NCBI GenBank assembly: GCA_021030905.1
Contig: JAGFMI010000019.1
Coordinates: forward strand, 62,001-126,000
Length of the DNA stretch: 64,000 nucleotides
Direction of reading: 5' to 3'
DNA from: Pyrenula massariospora
Taxonomy: Eukaryota > Ascomycota > Eurotiomycetes > Pyrenulales > Pyrenulaceae
This document shows, in pieces, positions 29,979-43,800 of this stretch. Every line of letters begins with the position of its first letter. Position 1 is the first letter of the stretch. A program made the translations under genes and the position numbers. The notes beneath the pieces were generated by a model, which was not told the origin of the DNA, ran no database searches, and was given only the letters and a program-made list of their open reading frames with translations.

Positions 29979-32498
29979 AAAAGTTGCAGCGACACCTATT
30001 TTCGATGCAGCTTTTGTACGTCGCTACGAGCCAATCATAACGCGTGGCCGAGCAAACTATATTTCTTCTCATAGACTGTCGTTTCGATAATCAAGGGAAC
30101 TCCTCGTCATATGGCAACAGATATTAGCAATAGTTTTGAAATAAAAAATTAGACCCGAGGAAGGTGTTTCTGACATGGTTCGCTCCCAAAGCCACGCTGC
30201 TTGACGAGACAACGCCGGAGACCGCAAAAGCGGCAAGGGAAACTCTGACACCACAGATCAGCGTATCTGAACATACTTGATGTACAGGGACCGTCGACAG
30301 CTGATAAGGTGCCGACACACTTGCTTGATAGCGCAAACGCCACATTATGCGGCTCGAGAGCGATGCTCCTGATCTTATGGTCTGGAGGGTTAGCATCGAG
30401 ATGTATGGACGGGGGACTATGGGAAATATGCAGCCTACTAGACCTGACGCAATTATGTCTCGGAAATAGAGAAAGCTTAATCTCTCAACCTCTATCCTAT
30501 TTAAGCTAAGTAGCTTTAGGCCTAACGGTGATGGGATTTTCGCGGAAAGTACAGTACCATTGAACCAATCATCATAAACGGTCATGAGTTGGGATTATTG
30601 CTTGAATGTGCTTTAAATTTTGTAAAGGGATACTTTCGCTAGCTTTGAGTCTAGAATACGCGAGCAATCAAGCAGGGAGTCAGATAATTCAAAACACTGC
30701 GGACTAAGCCACCGGCTTCTCGCCGTTTGTAGGTCCGTGCTTCCCACTTTTTCGGCTACTTTTCTTTTTCTTTAACAATCACAGCAAAAGCTCCGCCCAC
30801 GAAGGTTGATCCCGCCCCAAGGTGTTTCCGTTCCTCGTAGCTCTTTCATGCTGCTCGTGTCATAGGTTGATCAATGCTGCCCCATGGCTGCACTTCCCCT
30901 CTTGTCAAAAACGCTTGTGCATGAACCTTTTATGTGCTTGCTTATTTTGCATGTTTGTCGCCGACTTGGCGGCTTTTTTACAAGCCACAAATACGCAGCG
31001 TCCTGTCGGCACGAAAAGAACAGTGCCTTTCAATAACTTGCACTATTGCCCGCGTAATCTGCAAGACCTGTTTTTATGATGTCACGCCCATCTCATTTGT
31101 CTCACGACCTCCTGTGGCGCAAGGGACAGCACCCGTCGGACATTTTCCCGCTGAACTGGTTGGGCCATTTGCTATATTCCAAACGGTCATTCTTGGCTGT
31201 GGCTGAAAAGGCGTACTGACTTCTCCCCTTGAGAAAATCCTTGAGAGATCGATCACCTGATGCCCGCATAGTTTAGGCTCATTTCATGCACCACCTAGAT
31301 GCACGGACCGTTGTCCGGTGACCGCAGGTTTGCACGGAGGGATTCTCTTCTCTTTCTCCCGTTTGACGTGGATGTACATATCTTAGTCAGCTGGATCAAT
31401 TGTGACTAATACGATCAGCACAGATGATGAATCCCCTGGCTTCTTCATCCCTCCCCCAGAGAGTATACTGATCGAGTATGAATTCTCATCATTGGGTGGG
31501 AGCTGTTGGAGTAGGAGGGAGGTAAGTAAAAAATGAGGCTATGATAGATGGGCGACTTAGGGGTGAAAGCCAAGATGAAATCTGGGTCTGTTGATATGGA
31601 CGAGGGCAAATATGAAAAACTTTATCATAAATTTATTCATTCATTACACATCTGTAAAGCTCTCTGCCTACGCTTTTCATTCCGTCTCTAGCTTTCCAGA
31701 ATTGAGCAACCGCTTTGCATGTCCTCAACTTTTTAGAACAATCGTCGCTACTTACTCGCCTGCCTGATCGATACTCCTCCACTCCTCCACTGTCGCTGGA
31801 CATGAGAGGCTGGTTTCGTGATGCGTAGATAGCAGTCTGCTTTTGCATTGATGCCACACCCCGTTATCACCAGCACCCACGCCTGCCCCAGCACTTTTCC
31901 CACGTTTGCAATGTGACTGCCACTTTGTTTTGCTCATCTTGATCGCCTTCCCGCCATGCGTTCGCCGTCTCTTTGTGTAAGCTATCCCATGACCCTATTT
32001 TTCATTCAGAATGCGAACGGATATCGTCCTGCACTCCAATGTCTAGCATTTTTGCTCTTGGGTCATTCTTGCACGCTTTTCCTATGTGGTATTCTTACAA
32101 CGGGCAGAAACCACGTCTGGACACGACACAGATGAGGAGTGTGGAGGAGTCCTTCTCGCCGCTCATGTTTCGGTGCGATACTTCTAGTCTACTCTTCAAT
32201 AATATTTTTATACAGCTCGCCGGCCTTGTCGTCGATCCACTTTTGTTACCCTTTTCGGTCACTAAGACTCCGGTCGCGCCTGCCCGCTCGGGTGATCGAG
32301 TGAAGTGATGTTGGCCACCCTCGCTCCTTCCCAACCTTCAAATGTTTGTCTTTGTTGATCTGGAAACCCAATGACCGGATTAGTCCACCATCTCTCCTAT
32401 AAAAACACCCCTACTACAACATAACTTGACCTTCTTCCTTCTCTTCCGCCACGAAAGCGCTCTTGAGTACCACGTCCCATACAGATTACCTCCCCCAT
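29979..32498. other. Gene-poor region
   Basis: Open frames here (30124-30585 -, 30822-31079 +, 31973-32308 +) show no motif and no intron chain. The frame at 30124-30585 does have an ATG and 153 codons, but its composition is unremarkable. The last ~200 bp before 32499 include a TATAAAAA-like box near 32398 and pyrimidine-rich sequence, consistent with a promoter for the next gene. Confidence 0.4.
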
Positions 32499-33710
32499 AT
32501 GCCTCGCTTCTCTACCACCATCATCACAACTCTAATTACTCAACCGCGCATTCGTCTTTCTCGTCCTAGCTTTACCACAGCTACTGTCGAGATGCCCCCT
32601 TCCACCTTGATCAGATCTTTCGCAAATGCCCGGTGCCCCCTCCACCGTGGTCGTCTTACCCTACCACCCTTTTCTATCCCTCGCAAGGCTGAGGTCCCCC
32701 AGCCTCAAGAGCGTCTATTCACTGGCAATTACCACTACGTCTGTCCGTTCAAGTCAATTTTCACAGACAATGTGGTATCCACGACACCTCCTGGATCACC
32801 GGTTACTTCAGTGACTAAGTCATTAGAGCCCAAAGAGGCGCTCATTGGTAGGTCTCCTAAATCAATTTTACCGTCGCAATCTTCCTATCGCTGAAAAAAG
32901 TACGATAAAGCCAGGGCAATCAACACCCTCTTTCCCCGGGTGCCGACGCGATATCATCAATCGACACCTTCCCGGTCGACAGCTCTGTCTCGGCGACACG
33001 CCAGCAGCAACATTCCGATACCGAAGTCCTTCGCGGTAACACGGCGCCATGTTAAGCTTATTCCGCGACGGCCATCACCACCTCCTCCACGGCCGACTTG
33101 TACCCGTCGCCTTGCCTCTGGTATTCCGAAGCCGATCCGCAAGATTTCCTCGAAGCGCCGCCACGGCATCATCCGTCTCCCACTCCCGCTCCCACCGCTG
33201 CCCCCACCAAGCCGCGTTGCCGTTCGAACTGGCGCTCCGAGACCAGCGTATAAATCGGTCGAGCCTAAAGCTCGGTGGTGGCAAGCCAAGTGGGCACGAG
33301 AGGAGAAGGAGAGAATCGAGGAACTTAAGGCCAAGTGGAGAGTCACTGACTGGTTCGATGAGGATCCAACCGTGATTATCTCTTGGGAGGCGAATGAGAG
33401 AATGGAGCAGCAGACTCTCAAGGAGAGAGCTGAAGAGGAGGCTGAGAGTGAGATAAGGATAAAGGAGGAGAGAAGGAAGGTGAAAAGAGGCCCTTGGGAA
33501 ATCCAGGCGGACGAGGCAAAGGAAAGAGCGGCTCAGGCGAGGAGGCAGGTGGAGGAGTTGAAGAGGAGGAGACAGGAGGAGAATTTGAAGAGGGATGCAA
33601 GGACGGCGCTGAGAGAAAGATGGGATGAGAGGCAGAGGCGGAGGAGACATGAAGCGCTCTGGTGGAAGGCGAGGCTCAACCATGACCTATGGCCGGTAGG
33701 GAGATGGTGA
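32499..33710 (+). CDS. Hypothetical Arg/Glu-rich coiled-coil protein (about 382 aa)
   Basis: Proposed exons are 32499-32847 and 32911-33710, joined by a 63-nt intron (GTAGGT...AAAG) that keeps frame; the acceptor is weak. The N-terminal half is Ser/Thr/Pro/Arg-rich without a clear fold. The C-terminal half from about residue 235 is a long charged helix (KWAREEKERIEELKAKW, REEVE-like heptads, RRQVEELKRRRQEENLKRDA) ending in an aromatic cap (WWKARLNHDLWPVGRW). Such sequence usually forms coiled coils in structural or ribosome/mitochondrial-associated proteins. I do not recognise the family. The many basic residues and low acidity at the N-terminus would also suit a mitochondrial targeting region, which is speculation. 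Confidence 0.5.
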
Positions 33711-35876
33711 GGCGGTCAGCGAAGGTGAGGCTGCAAGGTATGAGGTTCAGAAAAGTTCAATACCGTCTAAGCGAGGAAGGACCGGATAGATGGCTTGCAG
33801 GAGTCACCGGGCTACGGCTTCTACTGATCTCAAGGTTAGGCTCCATTATCCCGTGAGATGCTGACGCTGTGGCTTAGGGCTCTCACGAAACACTGAGGTC
33901 TTTTATGGCCGACACAGACCTAACTCCAGGTTCTAGGAGTGCGGGCAAAATCATTTCTGCTGCGTTGCTGCATTCCACTATGTTCTACTACATTCCGTTC
34001 TGCCACGTTTTGTTGCGCTGCATTTTCTCTGCTTCTCCACGGGTATTAATTCTAGCCTGCAGGCAGGCATGGGCAAAAAAACTTAAAAATTTTATTTGCA
34101 AAAAAAAAATCCGGGAGTGTCTGGTCGGCTTTGGCCACCCCTCCAAATGTTGCTATTTCTTTCTACTGCAAGAGTTAGCTAGCCACTGGAGACTGTTGGG
34201 CCAGTTCATGATTTGGGGGAATCATGTATCTGCACTGCTGTCAGGAGTTGGGCTTTCTCACATCTTTTACTGCGAGTCGTGCAATTTTGGGAGGGTTCAA
34301 TTTGCCTTTGTTGCGTTCCATTCTACTTTTGCGGCAACTCGTGCTTTTGCTCCACATTTGGACTATAGGAAAAAAATTGTGAATCACTGACTCGCATAGC
34401 AGGTTGACAATTCCTAACCAGCAGCACCGACACGATGTGGAGGGAATCTCGAGGCTAGCTTTTGCTTCGAACGCTGTAAGATACAAGCCCTCTCTTATAC
34501 CTGGCTTTGCTGACTCGGATAGAATTTTTGGTCCTTCAGACCTTCGACTACAAGTGACGCTGATCTAACTAGACGATGTGGAGCGAATCTCGCGGCCGAT
34601 ACGCTACTAGCAAAAGGTCATAGTAGTCATGAAATGCTTTTGGGGTTTCAATTGCTAATGTTTAACCAGGATTGATAATATGCCTTGAACCGATTCGGAG
34701 TGCCTGGCAAGATTGTCAAGTCCGTAGAGTTCACAGACTCAGCAGTAATCTACATGCGCGTTGCACAATGTCTTCAGGTATGATTCGGAGCGTAGACGAA
34801 ATTTAAGGATCAGAAAATGAGTCGAGATGGGATCCTAGATGGCGTTTGGCGTCGAGGGGAGGTGGAAAGCGGAATGCTGAGCGCGAAGATCATAAGGGCG
34901 GAATTCATTAGTGGTGTGATGGAGGATACCCAACACACTGAAGGAGGGGAGTACGGCGGAGGGAGTGGGGTAACGGCCGCGCAACTTAGTGTCCAGCAAC
35001 ATGCCTCTTCACCTAACTTAGTCTGATGTCTGCTCAACCTTTCTCCTATGTTGGCAGCGACATCTAAGCTTATATCGACAGCTGGAAAGAAATATCTCAG
35101 GTGGTTCCCGAGCAGTTTTGAAGATAGATGGCAAGCTGCTCGCTACTAATCGTGATTGTGTCCGTCGGCCGATGCTTACCGTCACCTTGCACCGCTACGC
35201 CGAATCTTATTTTCCAGTTCATAGAGCGCTACGTGAGACTGTATCAATAACACTTCTTGCTATCTTAAATGCATTGATTCATACCTTCTTTAAAGATATC
35301 TTATTACTAAACGTCGTCATTTGGCTTACAAACTCCATCGAGAAAAAGGTTTTCTTGTCTCAACAGTGATTGCCGATACGCCGTAACCCATGAAAATGCC
35401 ATACCAGGATGCAAGATACCCGCGTCCCCGACATTGCTTGTGAAGCCAGGTAGCGGTGGAGCGAAAAGGCAACAAAGCTAGGGCTAGGCTACAAGACTCA
35501 TTTCCGAGCTTTGCCCAGCAGGCGGCTTATCCCCGAGGCATTCATTCAAGTCATGCCTCCTCGGTCTTAAGGCTTCTTCAATCAGGGTGCACCGGATAGT
35601 CGAGGATTCATTTTAGGTAGATGAGCTCTTCCTTCGCAAGGTCTTTCATCCCTGCTTTCTGCAGATAGGCTCGGAGATGTAATTCTGTCTAGTATTCTCA
35701 TGGTTTGAGCTTCGATTCAAGGTGAGTCTTCAGCATGGTCACCTCGGCTTTAGCAGAAAAGAAAAGGAAAAGGAAAAGGCATCGTCACTGTCTAAGTATT
35801 CGAATTTCTCCTATTGTCCATCGATCTTCCTTTGCTCTGCAAGTAGCTTTGCCCTTTCATTTCCGAACGCTTTGCT
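33711..35876. other. Gene-poor region
   Basis: No supportable gene. An A-homopolymer lies near 34101-34110, an imperfect 22-bp direct repeat occurs at 34433-34454 and 34573-34594, and an AGGAAA iteration lies near 35765-35780. Frames at 33905-34390 and 34817-35026 show no recognisable content. Confidence 0.4.
34433..34594. repeat. 22-bp direct repeat pair, 140 bp apart
   Basis: The copies at 34433-34454 and 34573-34594 share CGATGTGGAG then GAATCTCG, with two mismatches, both G/C swaps. The spacing and lack of coding context suggest debris of a repeat or a duplicated regulatory site. Confidence 0.5.
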
Positions 35877-37454
35877 ATGGGTACTTCAGATATTGAAGCT
35901 ATAGAAGAGAAAGTAGCCTACGATCCATCTCCAGCAGAAGCCGCCGTAGAGATTGTGGTGGGAGCCTTTTCTACTTGGAATCCTTCTGACGACTTGATAT
36001 GTGAACCGAGGTTGACAATTGCTAGATCAAATTGGAAGGCTCAGAGGATCCTAAGGAGTGGCCGAAGAACCGGAAATGGACGGTCACAATTTTAGCGTCT
36101 ACCTTTAGCTTTTTCACACTGCTTGCGTCTACAATGGTTGCACCTGCATTACCTTCGATCTCTCATGACCTTCAAATCAAGAAGGATGTACAGACTCAGA
36201 TCGTGTTGTCGGTCTATGTCCTGTCATACGCCACCGGCCCTTTCGTGTTCGGGCCGTTGTCTGAGCATTTCGGTCGTGTATGGGTGTTGCAAGCCGCAAA
36301 TCTGTGCTTCCTTGTGTTCAACACTATCTGTGGATTTGCACAATCTCAAAGTCTGCTTATTGCTGCTCGACTATTGGCAGGTTTTGGTGGAAGTGGAGCT
36401 CTTGCGGTTCGTGTTTTCAAATAAGGCGGACGATCACTAACAATCCAAGGTTAACCCTGGGATCCTTGCCGACTGCTGGAAACCTGAAGAAAGAGGAAAG
36501 TCGATCGGCTTGTACAGTCTCATACCTCTTTTGGGCCCTGCCATTGGGCCGACCATTGGAGGCTTCATTGCTGAATACAGTACATGGCGATGGGCCTTCT
36601 GGTCAACATCCCTGTTCCAAGCAGCGATGCAGATTTTGGCTTTATTCTTACTCCATGAAAGTTATCCTCCTGTCCTTATAGCCCGCAAGAGCCGGAGATC
36701 GCTCAGAGACAGCCGTAACCCCGTCCTATCACAAGGAGTTCAAGGTAGTCTTCCATCCATCTTGCGGGTTCATCTTGTTCGACCAGTCAAACTACTCTTT
36801 ACGCAATCTATTATCTTCATCCTTTCACTATATTTCACATACAGCTATGGTCTCCTTTGGCTTGTCCACTCGTCCTTCTATGCACTCTGGACCACTCGCT
36901 ACTCCGAACCCGTCTCCCTTTCTGGCGTTAATTATATCTCTCTGGGCCTGGGCTTCTCTACTGGCGCCCGAATCGCGGCATTCGTGAACGACCGTCTCTA
37001 TGCTCGTGTCAAAGCTCGCAAGGTCGAGGATCCAGAACCAGAGATCCGCATACCTCTTATGCTCCCTGCGGCACTCCTCACCCCCATTGGTCTCCTGATC
37101 TACGGATGGACAGCCGAGGCACACGCTTATCCTCTGCTTCCTAACCTTGGCGCCTTCATATTCGGCATAGGCAACATACTCGCCGGGCAGTGCTTGACCG
37201 CTTACATTGTCGACATCTATCCGCAATACGCAGCGAGCGCCATGGTTGCAGCGACGACGCTGAGAAACTTTGCTGGCTTTGCCTTTCCGCTCTTTGCGCC
37301 AGCCATGTACAGGACGCTAGGGTATGGGTGGGGAAATACTGTCATCGCAGGAACTGCGGTGATAATCGGAATTCCGGCGCCGATAGTGGTATGGAAGTTT
37401 GGGAAGGTTTTGAGAGCAAGGAGTACGTTTGCGGCGGGGGAAGCGGGACAATGA
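35877..37454 (+). CDS. MFS transporter, DHA1-like (about 488 aa)
   Basis: Exon 1 starts at the ATG at 35877, exon 2 is 36026-36406 and exon 3 is 36450-37454. The second intron (43 nt) has a CACTAAC branch point. The first donor is ambiguous (GT at 35946, 35955 or 35958); all three keep phase and change only a few residues. Exon 2 starts IKLEGSEDPKEWPKNRKW, typical of the cytosolic lead-in of fungal drug:H+ antiporters. The loop 2-3 signature FGPLSEHFGR and the GPAIGPTIGGF motif of helix 5 are present, with about 12 hydrophobic spans. Such proteins export small molecules or drugs across the plasma membrane. It ends 287 bp before the AT-rich block and is co-oriented with the NRPS-like gene beyond it. 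Confidence 0.85.
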
Positions 37455-37740
37455 GCGAATGCTGCATATGTGTGGCGCTCCAGCCAACCTATCATATCGC
37501 CTTTCACGTGTTTCTGAACGCAAAACTGAGCCGACTGACTCGTGAGTGCCGGCTACTGATTTGACGATGATGATTCAGGGATCTGTTTTCGAGAGAACGG
37601 CGGAGATGGGTCTTCCGGGTCACTCAGGGGAGTTGCGGCATTGAGAAGTCGTGACCCCCTAAATCTTTCGATTTTGTCCTTAGGCTTGAAGTTGATAGCT
37701 CAGTAGACGTTTTCCCGATTCAAATAGGTGACTAATTAAA

Positions 37741-37746
37741 TATTAT
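37741..37746. repeat. Target-site duplication TATTAT (left)
   Basis: TATTAT directly abuts the left terminal inverted repeat and is repeated exactly at 55388-55393 next to the right one. A longer match is excluded, because the next outer bases differ. Confidence 0.7.
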
Positions 37747-37824
37747 CTACGGAAGCTGATAGGTGGCATCCAGCTAATTCGATTTTTGATAAAGTCGTAT
37801 ATATAATTCGATTATTATATAATA
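37747..37824 (+). repeat. Left terminal inverted repeat (78 bp)
   Basis: It matches the reverse complement of 55310-55387 over 78 positions without gaps. I count 13 differences, all C/T or G/A transitions, consistent with RIP acting on each copy separately. The innermost 16 bp are identical. Confidence 0.8.
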
Positions 37825-39433
37825 ATAAAATATTATTAAAAATGCCGCGTATAAGGTTTTAATTTAAATTATTTTATAATAAACTTATTAATTTTTATTA
37901 AAAATAAAATTTTTTTATATATAGACTTTAAAAATAATTATTTAATTAAAATATTTTTATCGGTATTTATATAATTAATTAATATTTTATTTTTTAAAAT
38001 TATATAAAGCGTTAACGATTAAAAATTATATTTAATTTAATATTTTATATATAATTTTTAATCTTTTAATATTATCTCAATAACAATTAAATTTATTAAA
38101 TTTTTTTTATAAAAGGATTTTAAATTAACTGTATAAAGATAATATGACTTCGTCAAAAAAAAAAATTTTTTTTTATATAATAATTTATAAAAACTTTTTA
38201 ATTATTAATTAATAAATAAATAAAGTTGTACAATAAATTTTTATTTAAAAAATTATTTATAATTACAGCCGTAAAATGCTATTTACTTATTTTTATATAT
38301 AAAATTTTATTTTTTTTAAAAATCGCATTTTTATAAGTTTTTAAATATTTAATTTAAAAAAAATACAATATCGTACAGTAGGTTTTTATATTTTATAAAA
38401 TAAATTTATTATTTTAAAATTAAACTATGTCTAGTCGCTTAATAATAATATAAAATTTAATTTATATAATATTAAAATTTATATTTATATTAATAACTAC
38501 TCTCAATATATTATTTAAATTCATATTAAAATTTTTATTTATATATAAATCAGTGTCGTATATTAATATCTTTTTATTATATAAAAATATAATATATTTT
38601 TACGTTATATTTATTTAAATTAAAAATTAAAAACTTTAATAATAACCGATGCCTATTTTACTTTATATAAATAATATAAAGAAAATTATTATTATATATT
38701 AAAAAATTTTTAATTTTTAAATTATTATTAATTTAATATAAATACCGCGAATTAACGAATTAAAGTTTAATAGTAAAAATTTAAAAATATAATATTAAAC
38801 GCTTAAAAAGCATATTTTTAAAATTTTATAAAATATTATTTATATATAAATAATAATATTTTTAATTAAATTGTTTTTTATTATATTTTTTTTTTAATTT
38901 TTTATACAAAAATCTATTACTTTATATATATTTAAAATATTTATTTTATTTAAAAATAACGAAACCGTTTAAATTTAATTAGTAATTAATTAATATAAAA
39001 TTATTTATATATATAAAATACTTTTTAATTTAATATATATTTAGACAAAGAACTCTTAAAATTATTTTTTTAAAATTTTAATTAGAATATGTCTGCTCCG
39101 TACAGTATTAATATATAATTAATTTTATTTTTTATAAAAATTAGCTACATCATATAAAGCTAATTTATATATTAAATATTAAAAAAAAAATTTTTTATAA
39201 TACGATAACATAGTATTAATTTTTTTTATAATTATATAATTTATTAATTCGATACAGCGCTTTCGATTTTTTATAAAAATTTATTATTTTAATTTTAACT
39301 TTTTATTTACAGCTCTGTACAGCTTTTAATATATATTTTTAAAAAAAAAATAATAATTCGCAACTCGAATTATTAGAGATATTAATTAATAAATATATAT
39401 AATAAAATTAATATATAATAAAATATAAATAAA

Positions 39434-39825
39434 TATTGCGGCCATCAAGCAAGGCACACCAATTATTATTTATATAAAAAAATATCCGAAATTAATTACA
39501 TAATTAAATTAAAAGCGATTAAAAATACTATTTATAAACACAATTAATTATTTTTAAATATTAAAAAAAAATAATTAAATTTTAATACAAAAAATAGAAC
39601 TGATTACTATTAATTATTTTAAAATATATAAAAATTCATTTCATATTTTTTAAAAGTGTAAAGATGTATTCAATTTAAATAATTAAATATTTAATTAATT
39701 ACAAAAATATTGAATTATTTTTATAAATTTTTTATAAATATTTTTTTTTAATTTAATTTTAAATTATTTTTTGAAAATCAATTTACGTAAATATTTTTTA
39801 ATAATTTAAAAATATCTACATAATA
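39434..39825 (+). repeat. 5' LTR of the older retroelement
   Basis: It pairs with 52455-52847. Both copies share a segment reading AAGCAAGGCACA near their start and the tail CTACRTAAYA. It is flanked on the left by ATAAA. The divergence between the pair is dominated by transitions. Confidence 0.75.
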
Positions 39826-40452
39826 TTTTAAATATTTTAAAAATAATTTATTTAAATTAAAAAAAATCTTTAACTAATTTTGCAAATATCAAAAAGGTAA
39901 AAAAATTTTTGTTTAATAAATATAATAAAAATTACTAAAAATTTAATGACTAATTTATTTAATGTTAAATTTATTTTAAATTTTAAAGCAATAAAATTGT
40001 TATTAATAAATATATTATATTCGCAATAAAACTATTTTGAAAAAAAATTTATAAATAATTTAAATTATAAATGCGAAACTATTTATTAATTAAAATTAAA
40101 AAAAAAAAAATTTAAACAACTTTAAAATCGTTGCTATTAAAATTTTTAAAAATTTTAATATTTTTTAAAAAAAAATAAAAAAAATATTTAAAATAACAAA
40201 CATTAAAAAAAATGTTGATAAAATTATATAATAAATAAAATAAATACATTTTATGACAAAATACGTTCAATGCTTTAAAAAAATTTCTATAAAATTAAAA
40301 TAAAAAAATGAAATTTTTATAATAATGTTTAAAATTAAATTAAAAAATAATATTAAAAATAAATTTATATAAATAGAAATAAATTTATTTTTATTTATGT
40401 TTAAACAATCAGTTAAAAAATTATAAATTAAAATAATTTTATAATCAATATA

Positions 40453-40823
40453 TGTTGCGGCCCCTCCCGGAGGAACTCTGAACGGTACTTATACCATTTA
40501 ATAAAATGACATCAAAGATTATGTGACTGATAGCTTGTATTACCAGAAAACAATAACTGTAACTAGCAGGAGCAATAACCACAACTATCACTAATTTTGA
40601 TATCTAATTATCGATGTATAGTATATAGAAATTGGCTTTGCCCCTTCTTTTTGAATGAGGGTATATTCAACTTAAATAATTAAACATTTAGTTAGTTACA
40701 AGAGTACTGAACTACCCTTGTGAACTTTTCATAAGTATTTTTTCCCTAATTTAACTCTAAGTTATTCCTTGAGAATCAATCTACGCAAATATTTTTCGGT
40801 AATTTAAAAGTATCTATATAACA
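40453..40823 (+). repeat. 5' LTR of the younger retroelement (371 bp)
   Basis: It pairs with 46837-47207, which has exactly the same length. Shared landmarks are GGAGGAACT then GAACGGTACTTATACCATT near the start and GGCTTTGCCCCTTCTTT in the middle. The differences are overwhelmingly transitions. Confidence 0.88.
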
Positions 40824-43800
40824 CTTTAAATATTTTAAAGATGACTCATTTAAATTAAAAAGGATCTTTAACTAATTTTATAGGTACTAAAGAAGTAAAA
40901 AAATTTTTGTCTAATAAGTATGATAAAAATCGCTGAAAGTTTAACAACTAGTTAACTCAATGTTAAATTTATTTCAAGTTTTAGGGCAACAAAGTTTTTA
41001 CCAATAAATGTGTCATGTTTACAATGGGGCTATTTTAAGGAAGAGTTTATAAATAGTTTAAACCACAAATGCGAAACTACCTATTAGCTAAAATTAAAGG
41101 AGGAAAAAACCTAAATGACTCTGAGGTCGTTGCTGTTAAAGTTTTTGGAGATTTTACTGTCTTTCAAAGAAAAATGGAGAAAGTATTTGAAGCAATAAAT
41201 ATCAAAGAAAATGTCGGCAAAGTCATACAGTAAATAAAATAAATATATTTTACGGCAAAATATGTTCAATATTTTGAAAAAATTTTTGTAAAGTTAAAAT
41301 GGGAAGATAAGGCTTTTATGGCAATATTTAAAATTGGGCTAAAGGACAACGTTAAAAATGAACTTATATGGATAGAAGTAAACCTATCTTTATTAAAAAA
41401 CCTAATGAAAAAGACGATACGTCTAAACGATTAATTGAAAAACTGTAAACTGAAACAATTTTATAATTAACACAATGCAGAATGTTGACAGACATTTAAA
41501 AAAATTTTTTAAGGACCCGGCCGCTTTCATGTACAGAAAGTAAAAACCTTTAATTTAAATGTGATGTAAATTAATAATGTGGAAAAAAAGTCACCAAAAA
41601 AGAAAGATATAAATAAAGAAATGGTTAAAAGCTGTTATTCATATAGAAAGAAAGGCCACATAGTTTAAAACTGTTGAAGTAAATCGGTATACAAATTTAA
41701 TATAATTTATTAAATAGATATTTTAAAAGTTGTGTAAATATTTAAGGAGTTAATAAAGACAGAGAATAAAATAAACCCTAAAGAAAGAAATTAAAGTACA
41801 CTAAACCAGTTTACCGATGAAAAGATTTAAATTTGAGAAAGGTTATTGTTATACAACTACATAGTATTAAAAGACAATGAGGTTATACAGCTAAAAAAGA
41901 TAAAAGAAAAAGCCAATTCATTTAAACAACATAATAAAAAGTGGAAGATATATATTGAAAATGAACACTGTTTAATCATCCTAAAATAATATAGAAAAAA
42001 TTCACATTTTAATAAACGAAACCTTTTCCATAAGAAAATTCATTGAAATAAATATGTATACAAAGAATGTACATTTTATTAAACAGCAAAAAAAAAATTT
42101 GGAAAACCGCGTTACGAAAAGGTGTGTATAAAAATATAGAAAAAGTGTAAGGACAAAAAATGTTCACACTATTTATGCGACAAAAGAGTCAACATTTATT
42201 TTTCCAAAGAAATAAAAACTTTCAACCAAATGATACAAACCATTAAACAAAAACAACTTTAAAGATATTAATTAGAAAATTAAAGGTTGTGTCTATCAAA
42301 TAAATACGAAGTTTATCAACCTTGAAAAATTATGTATAAAGTTAGGAAGGTTAAAAATGAATATTTAACTACCGAACAATAAAATAATACGGTATATTTA
42401 CAACAACAATATTTCTCTGTTATTTTAAATTAACAAAAACAAAAAATAGTATAAAGATTAACATTATAAATTTAAAAAATTATATTATAACAGCTAATGC
42501 TGAAAGCAATATTTAAATTAAATGTTTGATACTACTGAATCATAAAAATCTACATAGAACAAGCAATGTATCAGAAGGCGTATTTAAAAATAAAATATAT
42601 AAACATGCCTTAAATTTACTGTTTTATTAATTCGTGTAAAAATCATTTAAAGAATAAATGCACACAGAATCTATTTCCTAACAATTTGTGAACCTAACAT
42701 AAAAAAAGATAAAGAAATTGAACTAATGATAAATGTATCTAATTGTCTTAATATATTTATATAAATAAATTTTTTTGCCAGCAATACAGCGCAGACATAT
42801 AATAATATTTTTAAAAATACAGATTGTAAAAAAAGTTTGAAAAATCAAACAAAGAAAGCTTTAAGGAGGCAAAAAATGAATTTTTTAATTAACAGACTGA
42901 AAAGGAGAGGTTTACATTATGGCCCCAAAACAATTAGCAAATACCGAAAGCGTATACACCATATAAAAAAAAATTACCCTTTAAGGACAAAGGATAAAAG
43001 CCTTAATTGACTTTGAAGCTACAGCAAATTTAATATCTTAAAGGTGTATAGACGAATTAAAAATTTCAACAAAAAAAAAGATCAAAATGTATGACATATT
43101 AATTGCTAAAGGAAACAACCTAAAAATACAAAAAATATTAATTAAGATAAAATCATTATAATGTAAAATGAATAGTTATATTAAAACAATATATTTAAAT
43201 GTCATAATAATGACAATTAATCAAATAATTCTTAATATATTATAATTATAAAAGCATAATCTGAATATCGATTAGTGAATAAAAAAGTTTAAATTAAAAA
43301 GGTGTAGTTACATAACCATGCAAAAACCTACACAATGCTGTAATATATTGGTGAATAAAAAAGGCAATAAGGGAACACCTTAAAAGGCCCCCTTTTTGAA
43401 ATTAAACAACTTCGCGAAACAAAGGTTGACTCCTTTTAACAATTCAAAAAAACAAAGTTATGATGAAAATGAAGTATTGAAAAAATATACAACTTTAATA
43501 ATACCCTAAAAATACGCTGCGTAAAGCGAGTTATTTAAAAAAGAGATAAATATAAATGCATTATTAAAACATTAATTATAGAATTATGAAATTAAGTTAC
43601 AATTAAAAAAAGAATTTACATTCAGATCTATATATAAATTATTTAAAAAAGAACTTAGTGTTCTATGAGACTATATACAAAATAACCTAAAAAAGGGATT
43701 TATTAAAAAATCTGAATCATCTACAGACTTATTTATTTTATTTATACCAAAAAGACAAAGTAGAAAGTTACAACTATGTATAAACTATCAAAAATTTAAT

